64,000 bases of DNA from Cercozoa sp. M6MM (GCA_040357565.1 JBDODJ010000040.1), one strand, 5' to 3'; numbered from the stretch's first letter, positions 48,622 to 61,762 are shown. Notes: generated from the letters alone by a model not told the origin. Numbers and translations are program-made.

Positions 48622-50379
48622 ATGGAAGAGCAGACGTCAGAGCCGCCCACAAAGCGGCGCAAGACTACGAGCAGCACTACGCGCAAGAAGGCTGGCCGCA
48701 AGGTATCAGTACAGTGTTTGTGGCGTTGTTCTGGGACTGTCTTGCGTGCCTGGCGTGCTCAATCTGTCGGTAACACAGACCAAGTCAGGCAAGCCGGCAC
48801 GTCCCGTGAAGGTGCCGCGAACATCGGCGCCATCGCACTTCCTTGCGCCGACGGCTGAGCTGGTATGTTCCTTTAGTGTACCTGGTCTGAATGTCTCAGA
48901 TCCATGTCGTGTGAGCAGCAGAAGCATGTGCCGGACTGGCACTCGAAGCTGCCGATGCCGCCGCGTGTGGATTCCTTCCTCGATGCCGTCTCAAACATTT
49001 ACTTCCAGGTACACAGTGATTTTAAGGCTCTCAATATACGTGTGTGTATGTGGAATTTTCAGCCTCCGACTCTGCTGCGGCCTCTGTTGAATCCTTCCAA
49101 CAACCGAAGGTAGACCCTCCTGACTGTCTGTGTGTAGACGATAGTGTCTATCCGCGCGCGACACAGAAAGACGGGTGAAGATGTGGTGCCAGTGTCGGAG
49201 CGTGCGCCGGCTGTGCAGACGCCGCGTGACGCCGTGCACGCACCGACGTACTCGGAGACGGACCTGCTGCAGTCGCCGCTGCGCGCACGCTCGCCGCTGG
49301 ACGAGTGGACGCCGCTGGAGGTGGCGCGATTCGAGAGCGGTCTCTGCGCGCACGGCAAACAGTTCCACCTGGTGTCGCAGGTCGTCGGCACCAAGAGCAC
49401 GGCCGAATGTGTCGAGTTCTTCTACGTGTGGAAGCAGTCGGCGCACTACCACATGTGGCGTGCGCACGAGCAGCCCACGCAGCCGCTGCCGGGCGACCAG
49501 CTGAGTCTGTGGCGCCGTGCGCAGGAGATGCTGCGCCAGGTCGAACGCGAGTACGACGCCGCGCGTGCCGCGCAGCAGCTCAAGCGTAAGGAGAAGGCGG
49601 CCCGTCAGGCTGCTCTCGCCGACCGCATCCGCGACGAGGAGGAGGAAGGTCGGGCCGACCGCGCTGCTGCGCAGCCGGACGAGAGTGCCGACAAGAGCAC
49701 CGCCGAGACGAAAGCCTCGTCCAACGAGGACGCCGGTGTGGCCGCGCGTCAGCTCTTGTGCGTTTCCCTTTCCTTCTGTTCTGGCTTGCATCTGCACGCA
49801 CATATGCCTCGCTGCTGCACCAGGGTATCGATGGCCCAGGCGGCCGCTCAGGCGCACGAGGAGGAGGTGTGCTCCTTGGCTGCGCAGGCGGCGGAGTCCA
49901 AGTCACAGGAGGTGCCGCAACCAAACCTGAAGCAAGAGCCCAAGTCTGAGTCAGAACTTGAGTCGAAACCTGAGCCGGAACATAAGCCGGAACATGAGCG
50001 GAAGCAAGAGCTGAAGCAAGAGCCGACGCCTGAGCGAGAACAGCAGCAGCAGGAGTTAAAGCAGGAGCAGGCACACGAGCAAACACAGGAACAGTTGCAA
50101 GCAGAGTCTGTTGCTGCTATTGCTCTGACTGTCCCAGCCGTCGATGTCAAAGTTACCGCCGGGGCTGTCAACGCCTCGCCACCACAGGAGAAGCTGCTAG
50201 AGCAAACTCAGCCGTCGTCGCAGCAACAACAGCAACTGCCCGAGCGGAAACAGCCTGAGCAACCAGACGAGCACTTGGACGCCCAATCTCCTGCCCAGGC
50301 TGCCGCCAATAGTACAGTCGGCAGCTCCGTCGCTAGCACCGACCCGCTCGCCTCACTTCCAGCACCGCCGCAGCTTTGA
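48622..50379 (+). CDS. SANT-domain chromatin protein, MIER/RCOR-like
   Basis: Probable histone-deacetylase corepressor or chromatin adaptor. ATG 48622 gives a basic nuclear-signal-like N-terminus (MEEQTSEPPTKRRKTTSS, then TRKKAGRK). After exons KHVPDWHSKLPMPPRVDSF (about 48925) and PPTLLRPLLNPSNNRR (about 49064), the main exon carries a SANT domain at about 49305-49455: DEWTPLEVARFESGLCAHGK, then QFHLVSQVVGT, then VEFFYVWKQSAHY. The Trp...Phe...Tyr-x-Trp-Lys spacing is that of SANT domains in MIER, MTA and RCOR proteins. A full ELM2 domain was not recognised upstream. The tail has Ala/Arg-rich coiled coil, then Lys/Glu/Pro/Gln repeats (KPEPEHKPEHERKQE). One intron near 49755-49825 is GT-AG with in-phase join. 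Stop at 50379. Confidence 0.72.
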
Positions 50380-51439
50380 TTCGGTGCGCTGCGTTGAAAC
50401 TTCAGCTGAGTTCAGTTTATTAGCTCAGTTGTTACGGCATAGCGTTTCTCAACCAGTCGAGTCAAGTTGTCATCTGACTACTGTACTCGTCAGCGCGGAC
50501 GATCAAATCTGAACCAGCATAGTTAATAGTGAAGGATGTGTTTTGGTAGGTATCGTATCTCCTGCATTACATCCTGAGGCTTCTACCTTACATGGTCAAG
50601 TGTTGTGCAGACCTGACTTCTTAGCTTGGGTCAAGCTTTCTACAGCTGACGCACTTTGACTGCAGTGCTTGGGCTGTTCTTTATAATTGCCATCAACAAG
50701 CCTTCGAGCTTTCGACGACCTTTTCTACGAGGGTAAGTCTTCTAATCCTCCACATCGACGCCATTCTAACTGACGTTTTACTTCCTTTATTTAGTCGTCT
50801 TCAATATCTTAGTTACTGGTTTCCATACCGTATCACAGTCTCCAAAGAAATGTCGTCCTACCCTTAGCGGGCGGTAGACACGGCCATGCTCTTGCGACCC
50901 ACCCCGGACTGGTGCAGGGGAACTACATAGTTGGTTTCCTAGAAGACTCAACTAACTAACTACTAATAAGTGTCCTTAGTCTATGTCCGTAGTTATCGAG
51001 TGAAGGGACGGGAGGACAACGACGGAAGACCCGACGCCGCTTACGACCCTCTGGGGGTAAGCGTAGTGGTAAAGGTGGGTAGGGACAAAGGGGCAAAACT
51101 ACCATATCAACGAACTACACCTGCTCCTCGTCAAGGTACTGTCGCACTTGTTCCCTCATTTCCTGCAGGTGTCACATCGACAGGCATAAAATCTGGACTA
51201 AGTTGTATGAAGACAACCACCCAAGGTAGGCCCTCGTTACAGTTGAGAGTCGAGTGTGAAGAGAACAAAACCCTCTTGCCTGCTCAAGATAGAGCAGATC
51301 AGTCGCTTGGCCGGGTGTCAACAAGCACGGTATCCTTTGAGGTACCAGCAGTCAGCCAAGTAAGTTGATTGATGTTGACATTAACAACTGGGCAGTTAGT
51401 TCAGCGCCTGCAGCACAGTCAACTGGCAGTCCGTCAGTC
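50380..51439. mobile_element. Spacer with inverted copy of the dispersed repeat family
   Basis: Between about 50862 and 50966 the sequence is the reverse complement of the 28.1-kb block (GCGGGCGGTAGACACGG, GACCCACCCCGGACTGG, ACTCAACTAACTAACTAC). At 51360-51400, AAGTTGATTGATGTTGACA resembles 62430-62450. Between them a plus open frame (50970-51368, 132 codons) has no recognisable domain and could be a relic of the element. 50380-50860 holds nothing I recognise. Confidence 0.5.
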
Positions 51440-51893
51440 TTACATGGACATGTGTATCCTCTCATCGATGTCGTCGTCCGAGTGGATCACCTTGGTGATG
51501 CGACCGATGGCCTTGGTGTTGCTCTCGCGGACAATCAGCATGCGTCCAACGTGCAAGAACTCCTGCGAATAAACGATACAAACAACATATTCATTGAGTG
51601 CGCAGTGCGAAAGGTACAGGATGCGAGACAAAGCTCATCACGACTGTTGCCTACGCACACAGACACATGCGCACATTAGTCACGTTGAGTACGGATAGCA
51701 GGGGTATAGTACCGAGTCTCCTGATCGAAGGAACTCCTTGTCCATGCCAACAATGCGCGCCTGAGTATCACATGGCTTAATCAATACAGAATTACTACAG
51801 ACACAGATATAACATTAATACCGTCTGACGAACGTTGCCACAGTGCACCACAGGCTCGTAGCCAGCCTGTCAAGCACACTCCACATATAAACC

Positions 51894-51962
<69 letters not shown>

Positions 51963-53946
51963 ACACACACACACACAGACACACTGACGCACAGAAGGCA
52001 TTGCGACAGGAAACTACCTTGATAGTCGTCGGGTGGTGCAACACAAGCATCTGCGCCTCAAAGCGCTGCGCCGGAATCGGCGGACGCGGCGCGTTCACAA
52101 GCACCATACCTGCTCATATGCGTGTCTGTACATCTACATGCTGTTGTGCAGTCTGACAAGATACCGCGACGAATGTGCGCACGATCCACGCGCTCCTTCG
52201 TCTGCTCAAACCCAATGCAATAGTTTGTCTAGTCAAGTATGCAGGCAAGTAGGGTGTACTTTGACGAAACGAAGTGCCACAGAGCACGACTGTCCACTCA
52301 GCGCCTTCTCACGGGAAACGCGCTTCTGGTGCAGCGACCGAACCTGCTCTCATTTAATGGGGCACATACATATTAAAATGGTCATCTCTGTGTATCTGTG
52401 TACCAACACACGTCGCCAGATACCGTCATCGAACGGGCCCAAAAGCATCGAGTCGCCCTTGTTCACCTCGCCTGTACCAAAAGAGAACATAGTCCGCACA
52501 TCACCTTGTGTAACGGCAGCACACGTGTGTACCATGAGTAACAGTGCCGCTGAGCACGAGGCCGACACCAGTGACGCTGTGCACACAAGTCATCAACGCG
52601 CAAGAAGAGGCATACACGACCACAAGAGTGTACGTGAAGGTCTCATCAATCTCGATCTCGGCATCGACCGGTTGCTGCGTGCCGTCGTCATTCGTCACCA
52701 GTGGCGGCTCTGCAAAAACACAAATTTAGGTTGAGAACAAAATTACAGGGCGGGGGCCCCCGCCCCCCCCCACCCTGTCGAAGCCAGGCTCGCTGCGGAC
52801 GCAGCTGTCGCAACAGCTTCTGCAGTCGGTCCAGATTGTGTCCAGTCACCGAACTCACTGTAACAAATTACCACATAGGCATACAACACATAAGGTGTTC
52901 ACAAAAATGCTTGAGATACCGAGAAGGATGGGACAGGCGCGGTGCCACAGCGTGTCGTCGTTGCACAGCTCGTCCACGGCGGCGTCGCTCTTGAGCAGCA
53001 GCGGCATGCGCCGACCGGCCAGTGGACTTTTCAGCAGCTTCACCAACTACGCAGAAAAAAAACACTTACACTTAGAGACATAGAAAATAAATGGTCGCAA
53101 CTTTTTCGATGTACCTGCTTGTAGGTGTGCTTGAGTACATTCTGTGGCGTCATGTCAACCTTAGTCACCAGCACCATGGTCGGGATGCGCAGGGAGCATG
53201 CCACCGAGATATGCTCCTTCGTCATCTTCAACACGCCTGTTGTCACACATGTCGAGTACAACGAAAACAACTTTAGCAGTTACAATCCAGCGTGATGCAA
53301 TTTACCTTGGTTGGCAGCCACAATAATGCAGGCGTAGTCCTGCACAGCAAGGCATAGCACAGTTGAAAGGTTGCATTTGAGATGGAGAGACAAGGTCGTA
53401 CCGGAAAGCAGCCGGTTAGGCCCTGAACGGTCGTTTTGAGGTACCGCTCGTGTCCGGCCAGATCAATAAATGTCACCAAACGGTTCGACTTCTCAATCAC
53501 CGCCGACCATGACTGCAATATAAATGACAACAACAATCCCAATGCAACTAAATTACTAAATTGACAACTTACGATGGTCTTGTTCCTGGCCGACGAGTTC
53601 GCATTGTCCTGCTGGTGCACAGCCTCATCCGACTCGTCGAATCCCATGATATGCTGCGCGATGGCACTGGTGCGACCCGTCTCGGCCTCGTGTCCGTGCC
53701 GGAAGATACGCGAACGCTGCCCAAGAATCAAGGAAACTCAAACAATACAACTCTCGGCAGCAGGCATGTTCAAGCAAAGCTACCGCTCCTCCTCGGCCAT
53801 CATCCAGCAGGCCGCCAGTCAGAACGCCAATCATCGTTGACTTGCCACTGTCGACGTTCTGGGGAAGAGGTAAAGGTATGGGGGTGGGTTTTGAAACAAG
53901 TTACGCCGATCATGGCGACGCGAACGTCATCGAGTGACTGCTCCAT
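51440..53946 (-). CDS. GTPBP1/GTPBP2-type translational GTPase
   Basis: An EF-Tu-like GTPase of the GTPBP1/2 family, which acts in ribosome rescue and mRNA turnover in animals. ATG at 53946 starts MEQSLDDVRVAMIG, joining NVDSGKSTMIGVLTGGLLDD (P-loop, G1). Next are RIFRHGHEAETGRTSAIAQH and IMGFDESDEAVHQ (switch I area), VTFIDLAGHERYLKTTVQGL (G3, Asp-x-Ala-Gly-His), MTKEHISVACSLRIPTMVLV, TKVDM (G4) and the SVTGHNLDRL segment (G5 area, SxT). Domain 2/3 follows: VHSVTGVGLVLSGTV, GDSMLLGPFDDG, RFEAQMLVLHHPTTIK (about 52020-52070) and FLHVGRMLIVRESNTKAIG (about 51525). Stop at 51440. These match human GTPBP1 motif by motif (for example GHEKYLKTTV and EILVLHHPTTI). Confidence 0.9.
51896..51979. repeat. 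(CA)n microsatellite in a GTPBP1 intron
   Basis: About 84 bp, with one ATAC interruption, between the exon ending HHPTTIK and the next. Confidence 0.95.
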
Positions 53947-54446
53947 GTGCAGTTGTTGTGTGCTTCTGTGTGCTTCTGTGATTCAGGACTGTGGTCGTGG
54001 ACGTTTCTGCGATCTCCCCAGGCGCAAGAAAAAGGTCTTGCCTCCACCGAGTTGACGTTTGGTAGCAACCTAATGCGTTTAATCACCAAGCAAAACCAAA
54101 AAATCGACAAAGAACTGAGTCTAAGGCGCGAAACCGCTCAAATTCTTCCGCAAGAAATTCCTAACGGAGTGCCGGGTTTTTAAAAGTAATACTGGCGACT
54201 GACGGTGGTCCATTTGTCCCGCGTGCTGGCTCGTCCGGCAATCGCTTTTCGCTCAGCAGTGCATCCAGCATCTCCACACGCTTTGCAAGCTGTCCAAGGA
54301 AGCAAACACAGTTTTTTTGGACAGAGAGCGGAGAAAAGGGACTCAGGACGCTGCAAGAACAGCTCAGAAAAAGCGAAGGAAAGCTCTCACGTGCGCGCTG
54401 CGTCAGTTTCGCTTCGCGTGGCTTTCCTTCATAGATAGGTGCCGAG
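53947..54446. promoter_or_regulatory. Divergent spacer, GTPBP1 / ATG11-like
   Basis: 500 bp between opposed starts. Two plus open frames (54205-54438 and 54317-54574) have no domain support and overlap the ATG11 5' region; they are treated as 5' UTR. No element identified. Confidence 0.4.
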
Positions 54447-57400
54447 ATGTCACTTCAGGTACATCCCTTTGCATAAACAATCAGAGACTTGCTGAACGGC
54501 TTGGCTGGGCAGGTGCTACACGCATCGAAAGGTGCGAGTTTCCGCATCCCGGTAACCCCAGCAGGCACAGGTGACAGCAGTCTCCAGGGCGGCGATATTG
54601 GCAACGTTTCTGGCAGCAGTTCACAGCTCGCGCTGTCGGCCTCGTCATCGGCCTCGTCGTACGTGTAACCTCAGTGTGCCATTGTGCATGGAGCTGAGTT
54701 ACCTATGTCTGTATGCATGGTCGGCAGAGGTGGCTGGACTGTGGCGCATCTGATGAAAGCAGTACACTCACACACGCAGGTCGCGTTGGCAGATCAGCTG
54801 CTGTTGCGAGATGACGGGTATTTTACCTCCCTTTATCCTCCCTTTGAGACCCCTCCCGCATTCGCCTGGTGCAGAGCGGCACTACAGCGTCGTGCGTCGC
54901 TGCAGGATTTTTCGGGTCGTCTGGTACTGCTGCTGGACCGGCGTCGTGTTGCCTATCCACTCGACTGCAGGTATTCACCCCTTCCCAACACCCTACCTTA
55001 CATACACGACTTGCAGCGAGACCGACCGGATCGTGCAGAGTGGACTCGACTTTGACGCGTCTGAACTGGTCTCTCCAATTGGTAGGATGCCCATACTTAC
55101 CTGGCACGTATCTATCATACAGGTGCACGTGTGTGTGTGTGTGCGCGCAGACATAGCCTCGGCCTGGTCGCAGCTTTCGAAAGCGTCGGAAGCACTCCGA
55201 CGCGAAGCCGACTTTATTAGGTACCTGTGGATTACGGGGGGGGGGGGGGGGTAAAAGTGGAAAAGTGCATGTGTGTGGACAGGCACCATGCGGGCGCACT
55301 CCAGTATGCGTCACGGATACTCAAGCTGCACGTGAGGAGACACCTGTCGCGTCTGCTCCGGAGACTGTGCGTGCACTTTTTTGCTCCCTTGTCCCTGTAC
55401 CCTATCTTTGTGTGTGTAGCGAGAAACTCGACAAGCGCGTGGAACAAGCGAATGCTGAGTTTGGTTCCAGCGACGGTATGTCTCTCTGTCCATCCTTTTC
55501 TTCGGGCATGGTTATTTATTTGTTGAACAGAAGAAATCAGACAAAGATTCGATGAGATTGTACAAAAGTTCAAGGTATCTCAAAACACTGTCCAGTAACC
55601 TTTTTCGATTGTTTCCTTATTGTTTTACCCCTTCCCTGTACAGGCAGAGAAAGTACCAGCGCAACTGTTTCCGGACCTGGGCGATCGTGGCACACTGAAC
55701 GACGTCTTTGGTGACACGGCGCTGCTGCGTGGTCGCGATGATATCCTGTACCACTATACCTCTTTAGGGGTGGGGGCCACGCGCGGCGGGGGGGGGTGAG
55801 GGGGGGGCCGGGGGGGGGGGGGCTGGNNNNNNNNNNNNNNNNNNNNNNNNNNNNNNNNNNNNNNNNNNNNNNNNNNNNNNNNNNNNNNNNNNNNNNNNNN
55901 NNNNNNNNNNNNNNNNNNNNNNNNNNCCCCGTTACTCTAACTTTGTATCTCCTGTTGCTGCAGAGGTCAGCGAAAGAAAGTTGTGCAACAGCGTCAAGAA
56001 CTGTGGTACCCTGTTATACCCATTTACCCTCCCCCGCTACTTCGATCCTCCTGTGCATAGGATAGTGGCCAAGAGCGTTGAAGATGCGCACCACGACGAC
56101 ATTACCGACGAGGACATGAGGCAGGTCAAGTCGCTCGCCGATGCCATCGTACCACACACCTTGCATCTATCTGTATATTTGTACCCTGTGCATCTGTACC
56201 TGTGCATCTGTACCTGTCTACATCTATACCTGTGTATGTGCATGCATGTGTACTGTGTGCGCAGACTGAAGCGGCGGAGCACACCAAGGAGGAAGCCAGG
56301 GCTGTTGTACTTCACCTCTGGTTATATACATATATATATATATATATCAATATCAGTGTAGATATGTACACATGACGTGTAAACATATGTATTGACAGGA
56401 GAGTGCTTCGCTTCTGGTGCGAGCTAAAGCACGAATGCAAACCTTTGTAGATGAGGTATCTGGGTCATTCCAACCCCTCCTCACTCCTTTACTTCCTTAC
56501 CTCCGTGTTTGTCAATGGAAGAGTCTGGCCTCGTTGAGGAAGAAACACGACGAACTTTGCTTTCTGTTTGAACGTCGGTTTTCACAGTTCCTCATTGTAC
56601 AGTCCTATTTTAGCCAGACCTCATTTCTTAACATTTGCCCTGTTTCACGGGGCCCCCCCGTATTGACTACAGTCATCGAAGAATGCGCGCACAGCGGCTG
56701 AAACGGCGACCATCGCGTCCGAGCACGCGCGGCGCTTGTTGGAAACTGTACCCCCCCCCCCAGCATCCTAGACTTGAACCTTCCAAAAATTGCCTTGTCT
56801 CTGTAGACCGAAAGGTTATCGCGTGTTGATGGAGCACTCGACGCCTTCCGTGCTTCACATGATGAGGTATCTTTTTGCTGGAGCAGGGATAGAATACGGT
56901 AGCTTGGAATATGACCCTCCGCAGGTGCGTCGTCGCGCGAAACACGACGCGCGACTGGTGGCCTTCGCCAAGGCACTGCGCGACTTCTTTAATGTACATC
57001 CGGACCTTCCGTATAAACGTCCGTACAATTCGACCTATGTACGTACGAATAGGCGAGGCATTTGGAGGAGCAGCTGCGACGTGAGGAGTTCTGCCGACGA
57101 TTTCTGCCAGCGCTACCGAAGCAGTTTATGTCGCTCTCTTACGTAAGCAGTAGTTTACCCCCCCCCCCCCCCCACACCTTTTTAGTCCCTTCAACCCCCT
57201 ACCGTATGTGGGCAGAACACGCCGCAAGTGCTACTGGAGCTGCGCGGAGAGACGCAGACGGAGGCGCAGCTACTGGGCTTGGCGCGGCACGAGGCCGAGT
57301 CGAAACTCAAGCGCGTCGCCGAGACACAGCGCCGGCTCACGGCGACATCGACACCGATGACGACGGAGGAGGCACTGCGACATGAGACGAAACGCATCGC

Positions 57401-58849
57401 CGAACAACTCGATGCTCGCGTCGCTGACATCAGGAAACGCGTCGAGATGGCTGTACAGACACCTTGGCTCTACACACAGAGGGGCCTAGTGGTGTATACT
57501 CCAAATTTGTGCTCAGGCCGACACGGAAGACGTGCCCGAGAAGGAAGAAGAACGCACGCTGCTGCAACTCGTTGCCGCCGAGGAACGAAGGTGTTGCGTC
57601 TCTTGGTGGTATAGGACTACAACGATAACATGTTTTTGTGTGTGAGTAGGCGCAATCAGAGTCGCGAGGACACTTCAGAAACCTTACGACGTCTGCTGGA
57701 TTTTGAGGATCAAGGTGACAGAGACCAAGAGGACCAGGATGACGGAGACCAAGATGATCGGGTGAACGAGGACCAGGAAGACGAAGGAACTATGGTAGGC
57801 TGTCTGATGGGAAGAGTACCTTCGGGACTCTGTGAGAGAGTGAGGTGTAGGCACTCGATCACAGTCAGCACATGCGCGCTCTGGCCGATAGGAATGTCGT
57901 ACTCAAGCAAGAAGTTAAGGCGGTACTGGAGTCATCCTGTGCTTTATTCGCCCTTTACCTCCTCCTTTCTTCACTCGGTGGGTGTGACTGTGTTTGCGTG
58001 TGAGCAGAAGGAGAGAGAGATGGAGCAGCTGAGGTCGCAGTTGCGCAATGTAGGCGTTTCTTCTTTTTATCGGACGCTCCGTCGTTTTATTTTCTTGTTT
58101 TCCTCTGCAGGAGAGGAAGGAGGCGGAGCGACTGCGGCAACTGCTGCGCAATGTACTTCTAGTCCTTGTCCTTTAGTCCTTGCTTGTTCTTGCTCCTGTG
58201 TGTCTGTTGTTGTGCAAATGGATTGGAGAGGGCATGTGTCAGGTTCAGCAGCGACTCGAGTCGGCTCAGTCGGCGCCTGCTGAGGCATTGCACTTCGAGC
58301 ATTCCTCCCTGTACAAAGCTGTCATTGTCATTCATGCTCCCAGCGTGTTGTGTATGCTTACCGATGTGCCTCCAACAGGGAGGCCATGGCCGGCAAGCGC
58401 GTCGCCTTTGTCCAAGTCGACAGGGATCGCTGGTGCACACTGGCCTACCTCCCAGGCGGCAGCAACAACTCCAGTAGCAGCGGCAGCAGTAGTAGCAGTA
58501 GTAGCAGCGGCACTTCCAGCGACAAAGGCAGACGTGTCGTGGTTTTTCTTGATCGAGACGTGCTGCAGCAGAGCAGTCTGTCTGCGTACCGTCACTGTAG
58601 GGGGGGGGGGGGGGGTGGGGGTCTGTATTCCTATTTTCGCTTTGCAGCGAGGCCCAAGGCAAGACGCTGATCGGCACCGTGCTCTGCGTCGATGACGGCA
58701 CGAGTGACAGTCGCGGTGTCACCTGTTTGGCGCAGCTGGAGAGCTCTGCGCGCGCCGTCGTTCCGCTGCGCAGCGTGTCGCGTCTCCAGCGCATGCAGCA
58801 CGACCTGCACTCGATCTTGTCTCCGCCCATTGTGGCCGAGCCGAGTTAG
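54447..58849 (+). CDS. ATG11/FIP200 (RB1CC1)-like autophagy scaffold
   Basis: ATG11/FIP200 proteins assemble the ATG1/ULK1 complex and recruit cargo receptors. ATG 54447 encodes MSLQ, spliced to VLHASKGASFRIPVTPAG: a ubiquitin-like start as in FIP200. The fold continues through GGWTVAHLMKAVHSHTQVAL, ADQLLLRDDG, then SLQDFSGRLVLLLDRRRVAY. The middle is helical (DFDASELVSPIG, AWSQLSKASEALRREADF, RRREEF-like QLRREEFCRRFLPALPKQF at about 57067), with a long coiled coil from 57220 (EAESKLKRVAETQRRL) and an Asp/Gln-rich acidic run (57710-57790). The C-terminal segment resembles the Claw domain: KRVAFVQVDRDRWCTLAYL (58396), RRVVVFLDRDVLQQSSL (58530), then GKTLIGTVLCVDDGT (58660) and VPLRSVSRLQRMQHDLHS, stop at 58849. 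A 100-N gap at 55.83 kb may hide coding sequence. Domain order supports the call; no single motif proves it. Confidence 0.7.
55827..55926. other. 100-N gap in the ATG11-like gene
   Basis: Flanked by G-runs on the left and CCCC on the right, between exons ending LLRGRDD and starting EVSERKLCNSV. Missing coding sequence is possible. Confidence 0.95.
56320..56348. repeat. (TA)n tract in an ATG11-like intron
   Basis: Short TATATA run after the exon ending in EEAR, in the intron before ESASLLVRAKARM. Confidence 0.8.
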
Positions 58850-59104
58850 TTTTTCTGAGCTTATCCTACGCGTCATGGAAAGCACTGGTGGTAGCCATGT
58901 CAGTTGCACATAGTGCCTTGGGTCCGATAGGGAACTGCAAAGCTGATGGAACGGACATTTTCTGCTCAGTCGTATACAGAAACCAGCTATTCTAGTCCTA
59001 CTAGATTGAACTGAGTGGCGTAACTGGAGCTTTTTGGATGTGTAGTAGTTTTGAGTGACAACAAAACCGAAGCACAAGATAGGATGTAGTCGATGCAACG
59101 CAAC
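58850..59104. other. Convergent spacer between ATG11-like and eL15 genes
   Basis: 255 bp, two 3' ends. AT-richer than the flanks; no repeat or RNA seen. Confidence 0.4.
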
Positions 59105-59942
59105 TTAACGGTAGCGACGCAGCGAGGTCTGCTGGCGGCGCTTCCAGTTGGCACGGCGCGACGGGCGGAGCTTCGAGGCACCGTGGCCCTTGACACGGAG
59201 ACCGCGGTACTTCTTGCCGGCCGACGTGAGGCCGCGCAGCTCGCGGTGGTTCTGCTTGCTCGAGCAGATCCAGTTGATACGAGCGTCGTTGCGGATGGCG
59301 GCGTGCGACGGGTCGACGCAGATCACCTCGAAGTACTTGTACGTCGAGTCCTGGGCCGCCCAGTACGAGTTGAGCACACGGAGGTTCGAGGCACGGCGGC
59401 CGACACGCTCCTCAGCGACCGAGCGGAGCGAGCGCGTGGCGGCGAGCTTGATACCCTGGTTCTCCGGCTTGCCGTGCACCATACCCTTGTGCAGCGGGCG
59501 CTTGCGCAGACCACGGCGCACGCGGACGCGGTACACCACGTAGCCCTGCTTGGCCTTGTAGCCGAGGCGACTGCAACACAAAATACAAACTCATGTTTCA
59601 TTTTTCGTCAAGCACAGCCTAACATCTGTCAAATCAGTCAAAAATAATCACAATACACCAGTATTTACCGGGCCTTGTCCGGGCGCGTCGGGTGGACGGC
59701 ACGGTGGATGGTCGGCAGCTGACGGAACTCCCACGCGCGCACGCGGAGCACGAAGCGGATCACATCCGACTGCTTCTTGCGCCAGAGCTCCTCAAGGTAC
59801 TTGTAGCAACTGCACACACAAGTACATACTTCGAGTACAGCTTAGTACGCAGAAAACAAGCACAGCGAGCGAAAAACCGGCACAGCACGCGAAAATCGCG
59901 CCACGCAGCCAGCGCGGTCTAATGCGAGGTAACGCACCCCAT
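59105..59942 (-). CDS. RPL15: 60S ribosomal protein eL15
   Basis: A structural protein of the large ribosomal subunit. Three exons: 59938-59942 (only ATGGG), 59669-59809 and 59105-59570, giving 612 nt or 203 residues against 204 in human. The sequence matches the family throughout: [90 protein letters not shown], and the C-terminus [16 protein letters not shown] and RRYR. Splicing is in phase (MG|C and AR|R). The first intron, right after the start codon region, is typical of ribosomal protein genes in intron-rich protists. It shares a 334-bp divergent spacer with the TBL1-like gene. Confidence 0.97.
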
Positions 59943-60276
59943 GATCGATTTATGTCACTCAACGAAAAGAGGAGCGGCGCTTCAGATATTTTTTGTATAA
60001 TTTTTCCGCGCAGTCCGGCTCTTGAGAAAAGTGGGGTCGTTAGTCAAATTAGGGTGTCCTCGCGTGTGGGATTGTGCTTTAGTTGATTGAACAGTGTCAG
60101 AGAATCAGAGTGACGTCTAAACAAAGCAGTGAGCTTGAGAAACTGTGGGGGTTTTTTGACTTGTATGCCTGTGTGTAGTCTGTCGTCGCGCTCGGACGGA
60201 AGTTGGGCGGTGCCATCTGCGCCAAAGGCTTGACTTTGACAGAGCCGTCGACTTTGCGCGGGAGAAGACGAGGGAG
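59943..60276. promoter_or_regulatory. Divergent spacer, eL15 / TBL1-like
   Basis: 334 bp between opposed starts. It has an AT-rich block at 59985-60005 (ATATTTTTTGTATAATTTTT) about 50 bp upstream of the eL15 ATG, a candidate core promoter. Nothing else identified. Confidence 0.4.
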
Positions 60277-61762
60277 ATGGACAACAACGAGGTGTTACAG
60301 GAGAGCGAGATGAACGCCCTTGTCTGGCGTTACTTGCTTGTACCCACTGCGTTGTGTCTCTACAATGTTTGTGTTTGCTTCTATCGTTTGACTGCGTCCA
60401 GGAAAGCGGTTTTCAGCATGCGGCCTTTGTGTTTCAGCATGAGAGTGGTATGTATCCATATATAATGTAGGTAGAGATAGGCAGTATTTAGATAGATACG
60501 TGTCTGTATGCAGGGCTGAAGGATGACAGACTGGAGCGTGCCAAGGATCGGAAGGTGCCGCCCGGAGCCTTGCTCGGCTTTGTGCAACGCGGTCTGCAGA
60601 GCGCCTTGCGCGACGCGCGCGCCGACCGCATGCGTGAGGTGCGACTGGTGCCATGCGTGCTGCCGGCCGGCTTTGTGTCGACGTGCTTTGCCGTGTGCGA
60701 CCGCACGCACGTCGCTCTGGTCGGTAGGGCCTTCACTTGTCTCCTTCCCCCCCCCCCCCCGATAGCCGTACTTCCTCCATCGTGGTACAGGAAGCACAAC
60801 AGGCAGCGTGCTGGTGTACCCGCTGAGTGAGTCGTCATCACAGTGCACACAGCTGCACGTGCCGCAGTCGGTAGCGTCACCGTCGCTGGAGTCGGCGAAA
60901 CCGTCGACAGCACGTGTGACGGCACTTTGCGGTGTCAACGGTGCCGTCGTGTGTGCCACATTGAGTGGTACCCTTCCTTCCCCTCTCCTTCTGTGTGAAC
61001 TTACTGTTGTGCCACAGGTGACCTCTTGTGGTGGCAGTCGGGCTGGTCGAACCTTGTTCCCTTGTCGTCATCCGCGGGTACGCATATGCAGCACTGACTC
61101 AGAGGATGTCAGATGATACCTTTGCTGTGTGTATACAGGGCAGGTGCACACGCGGCCAGTAGCATGGCTGCAGGCGCGAGGCAGCTCACTGCTCTGCCTC
61201 GACGTCGCCGGACGTCTCTCGGTCTGGCAGGTACTATATGTCTACGTCTATATACATGTGTCTATCTGTTTCTATGCCTACCTGTATCTGTCCGAGTCTA
61301 TCTGTGTCACCCAACACAGGTAGCACGCACTGCCTGCACACTGGTGGGCGTGACGAACCTCGAAACCGACGGCGTTGATGTCGTGCACGTGGCCTTTGCT
61401 GACGGTGACGGTGACACGGACAGCAGCAGCACCAGTCAGACTGACACGGTCACACTGGCTTATGCCACAGCACGTGCACGTGTCAGTGTGGTCACTGTGT
61501 CACGTACCACTGCGCAAGTCGCTGCTGGCGTTAGTGTGGCCGGAAGCGACGCCATCACGGCCCTGTATTGGCACCGCCGGTTGCTCTACGTCGCTCGCGG
61601 TGCGCACGTCGCGCTCTATGATTCGGTAGGGAACACAGGTAGCACAGAGAAGGTGCGAGGCCTTTCGACTCTTTCTGCTGCTGGACAGAAGCTGCGACAA
61701 CGTCGGTCATGGCAAGTAATGACGCCTGTCACTTACATACACGCATGCGGTAGGCCCTGTTG

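Noticed and set aside
48991..49857. Minus-strand open frame of 288 codons
   Set aside because: It is antisense to the SANT domain exon, whose motif on the plus strand is unmistakable; GC-rich exons often leave the opposite strand open.
50425..50500. tRNA-like A-box (TAGCTCAGTTG) with a weak B-box-like GTCGAGTC
   Set aside because: The D and acceptor stems do not pair and spacing is wrong; no cloverleaf can be drawn.
59093..59647. Plus-strand open frame of 184 codons over eL15
   Set aside because: It is antisense to the conserved ribosomal protein.
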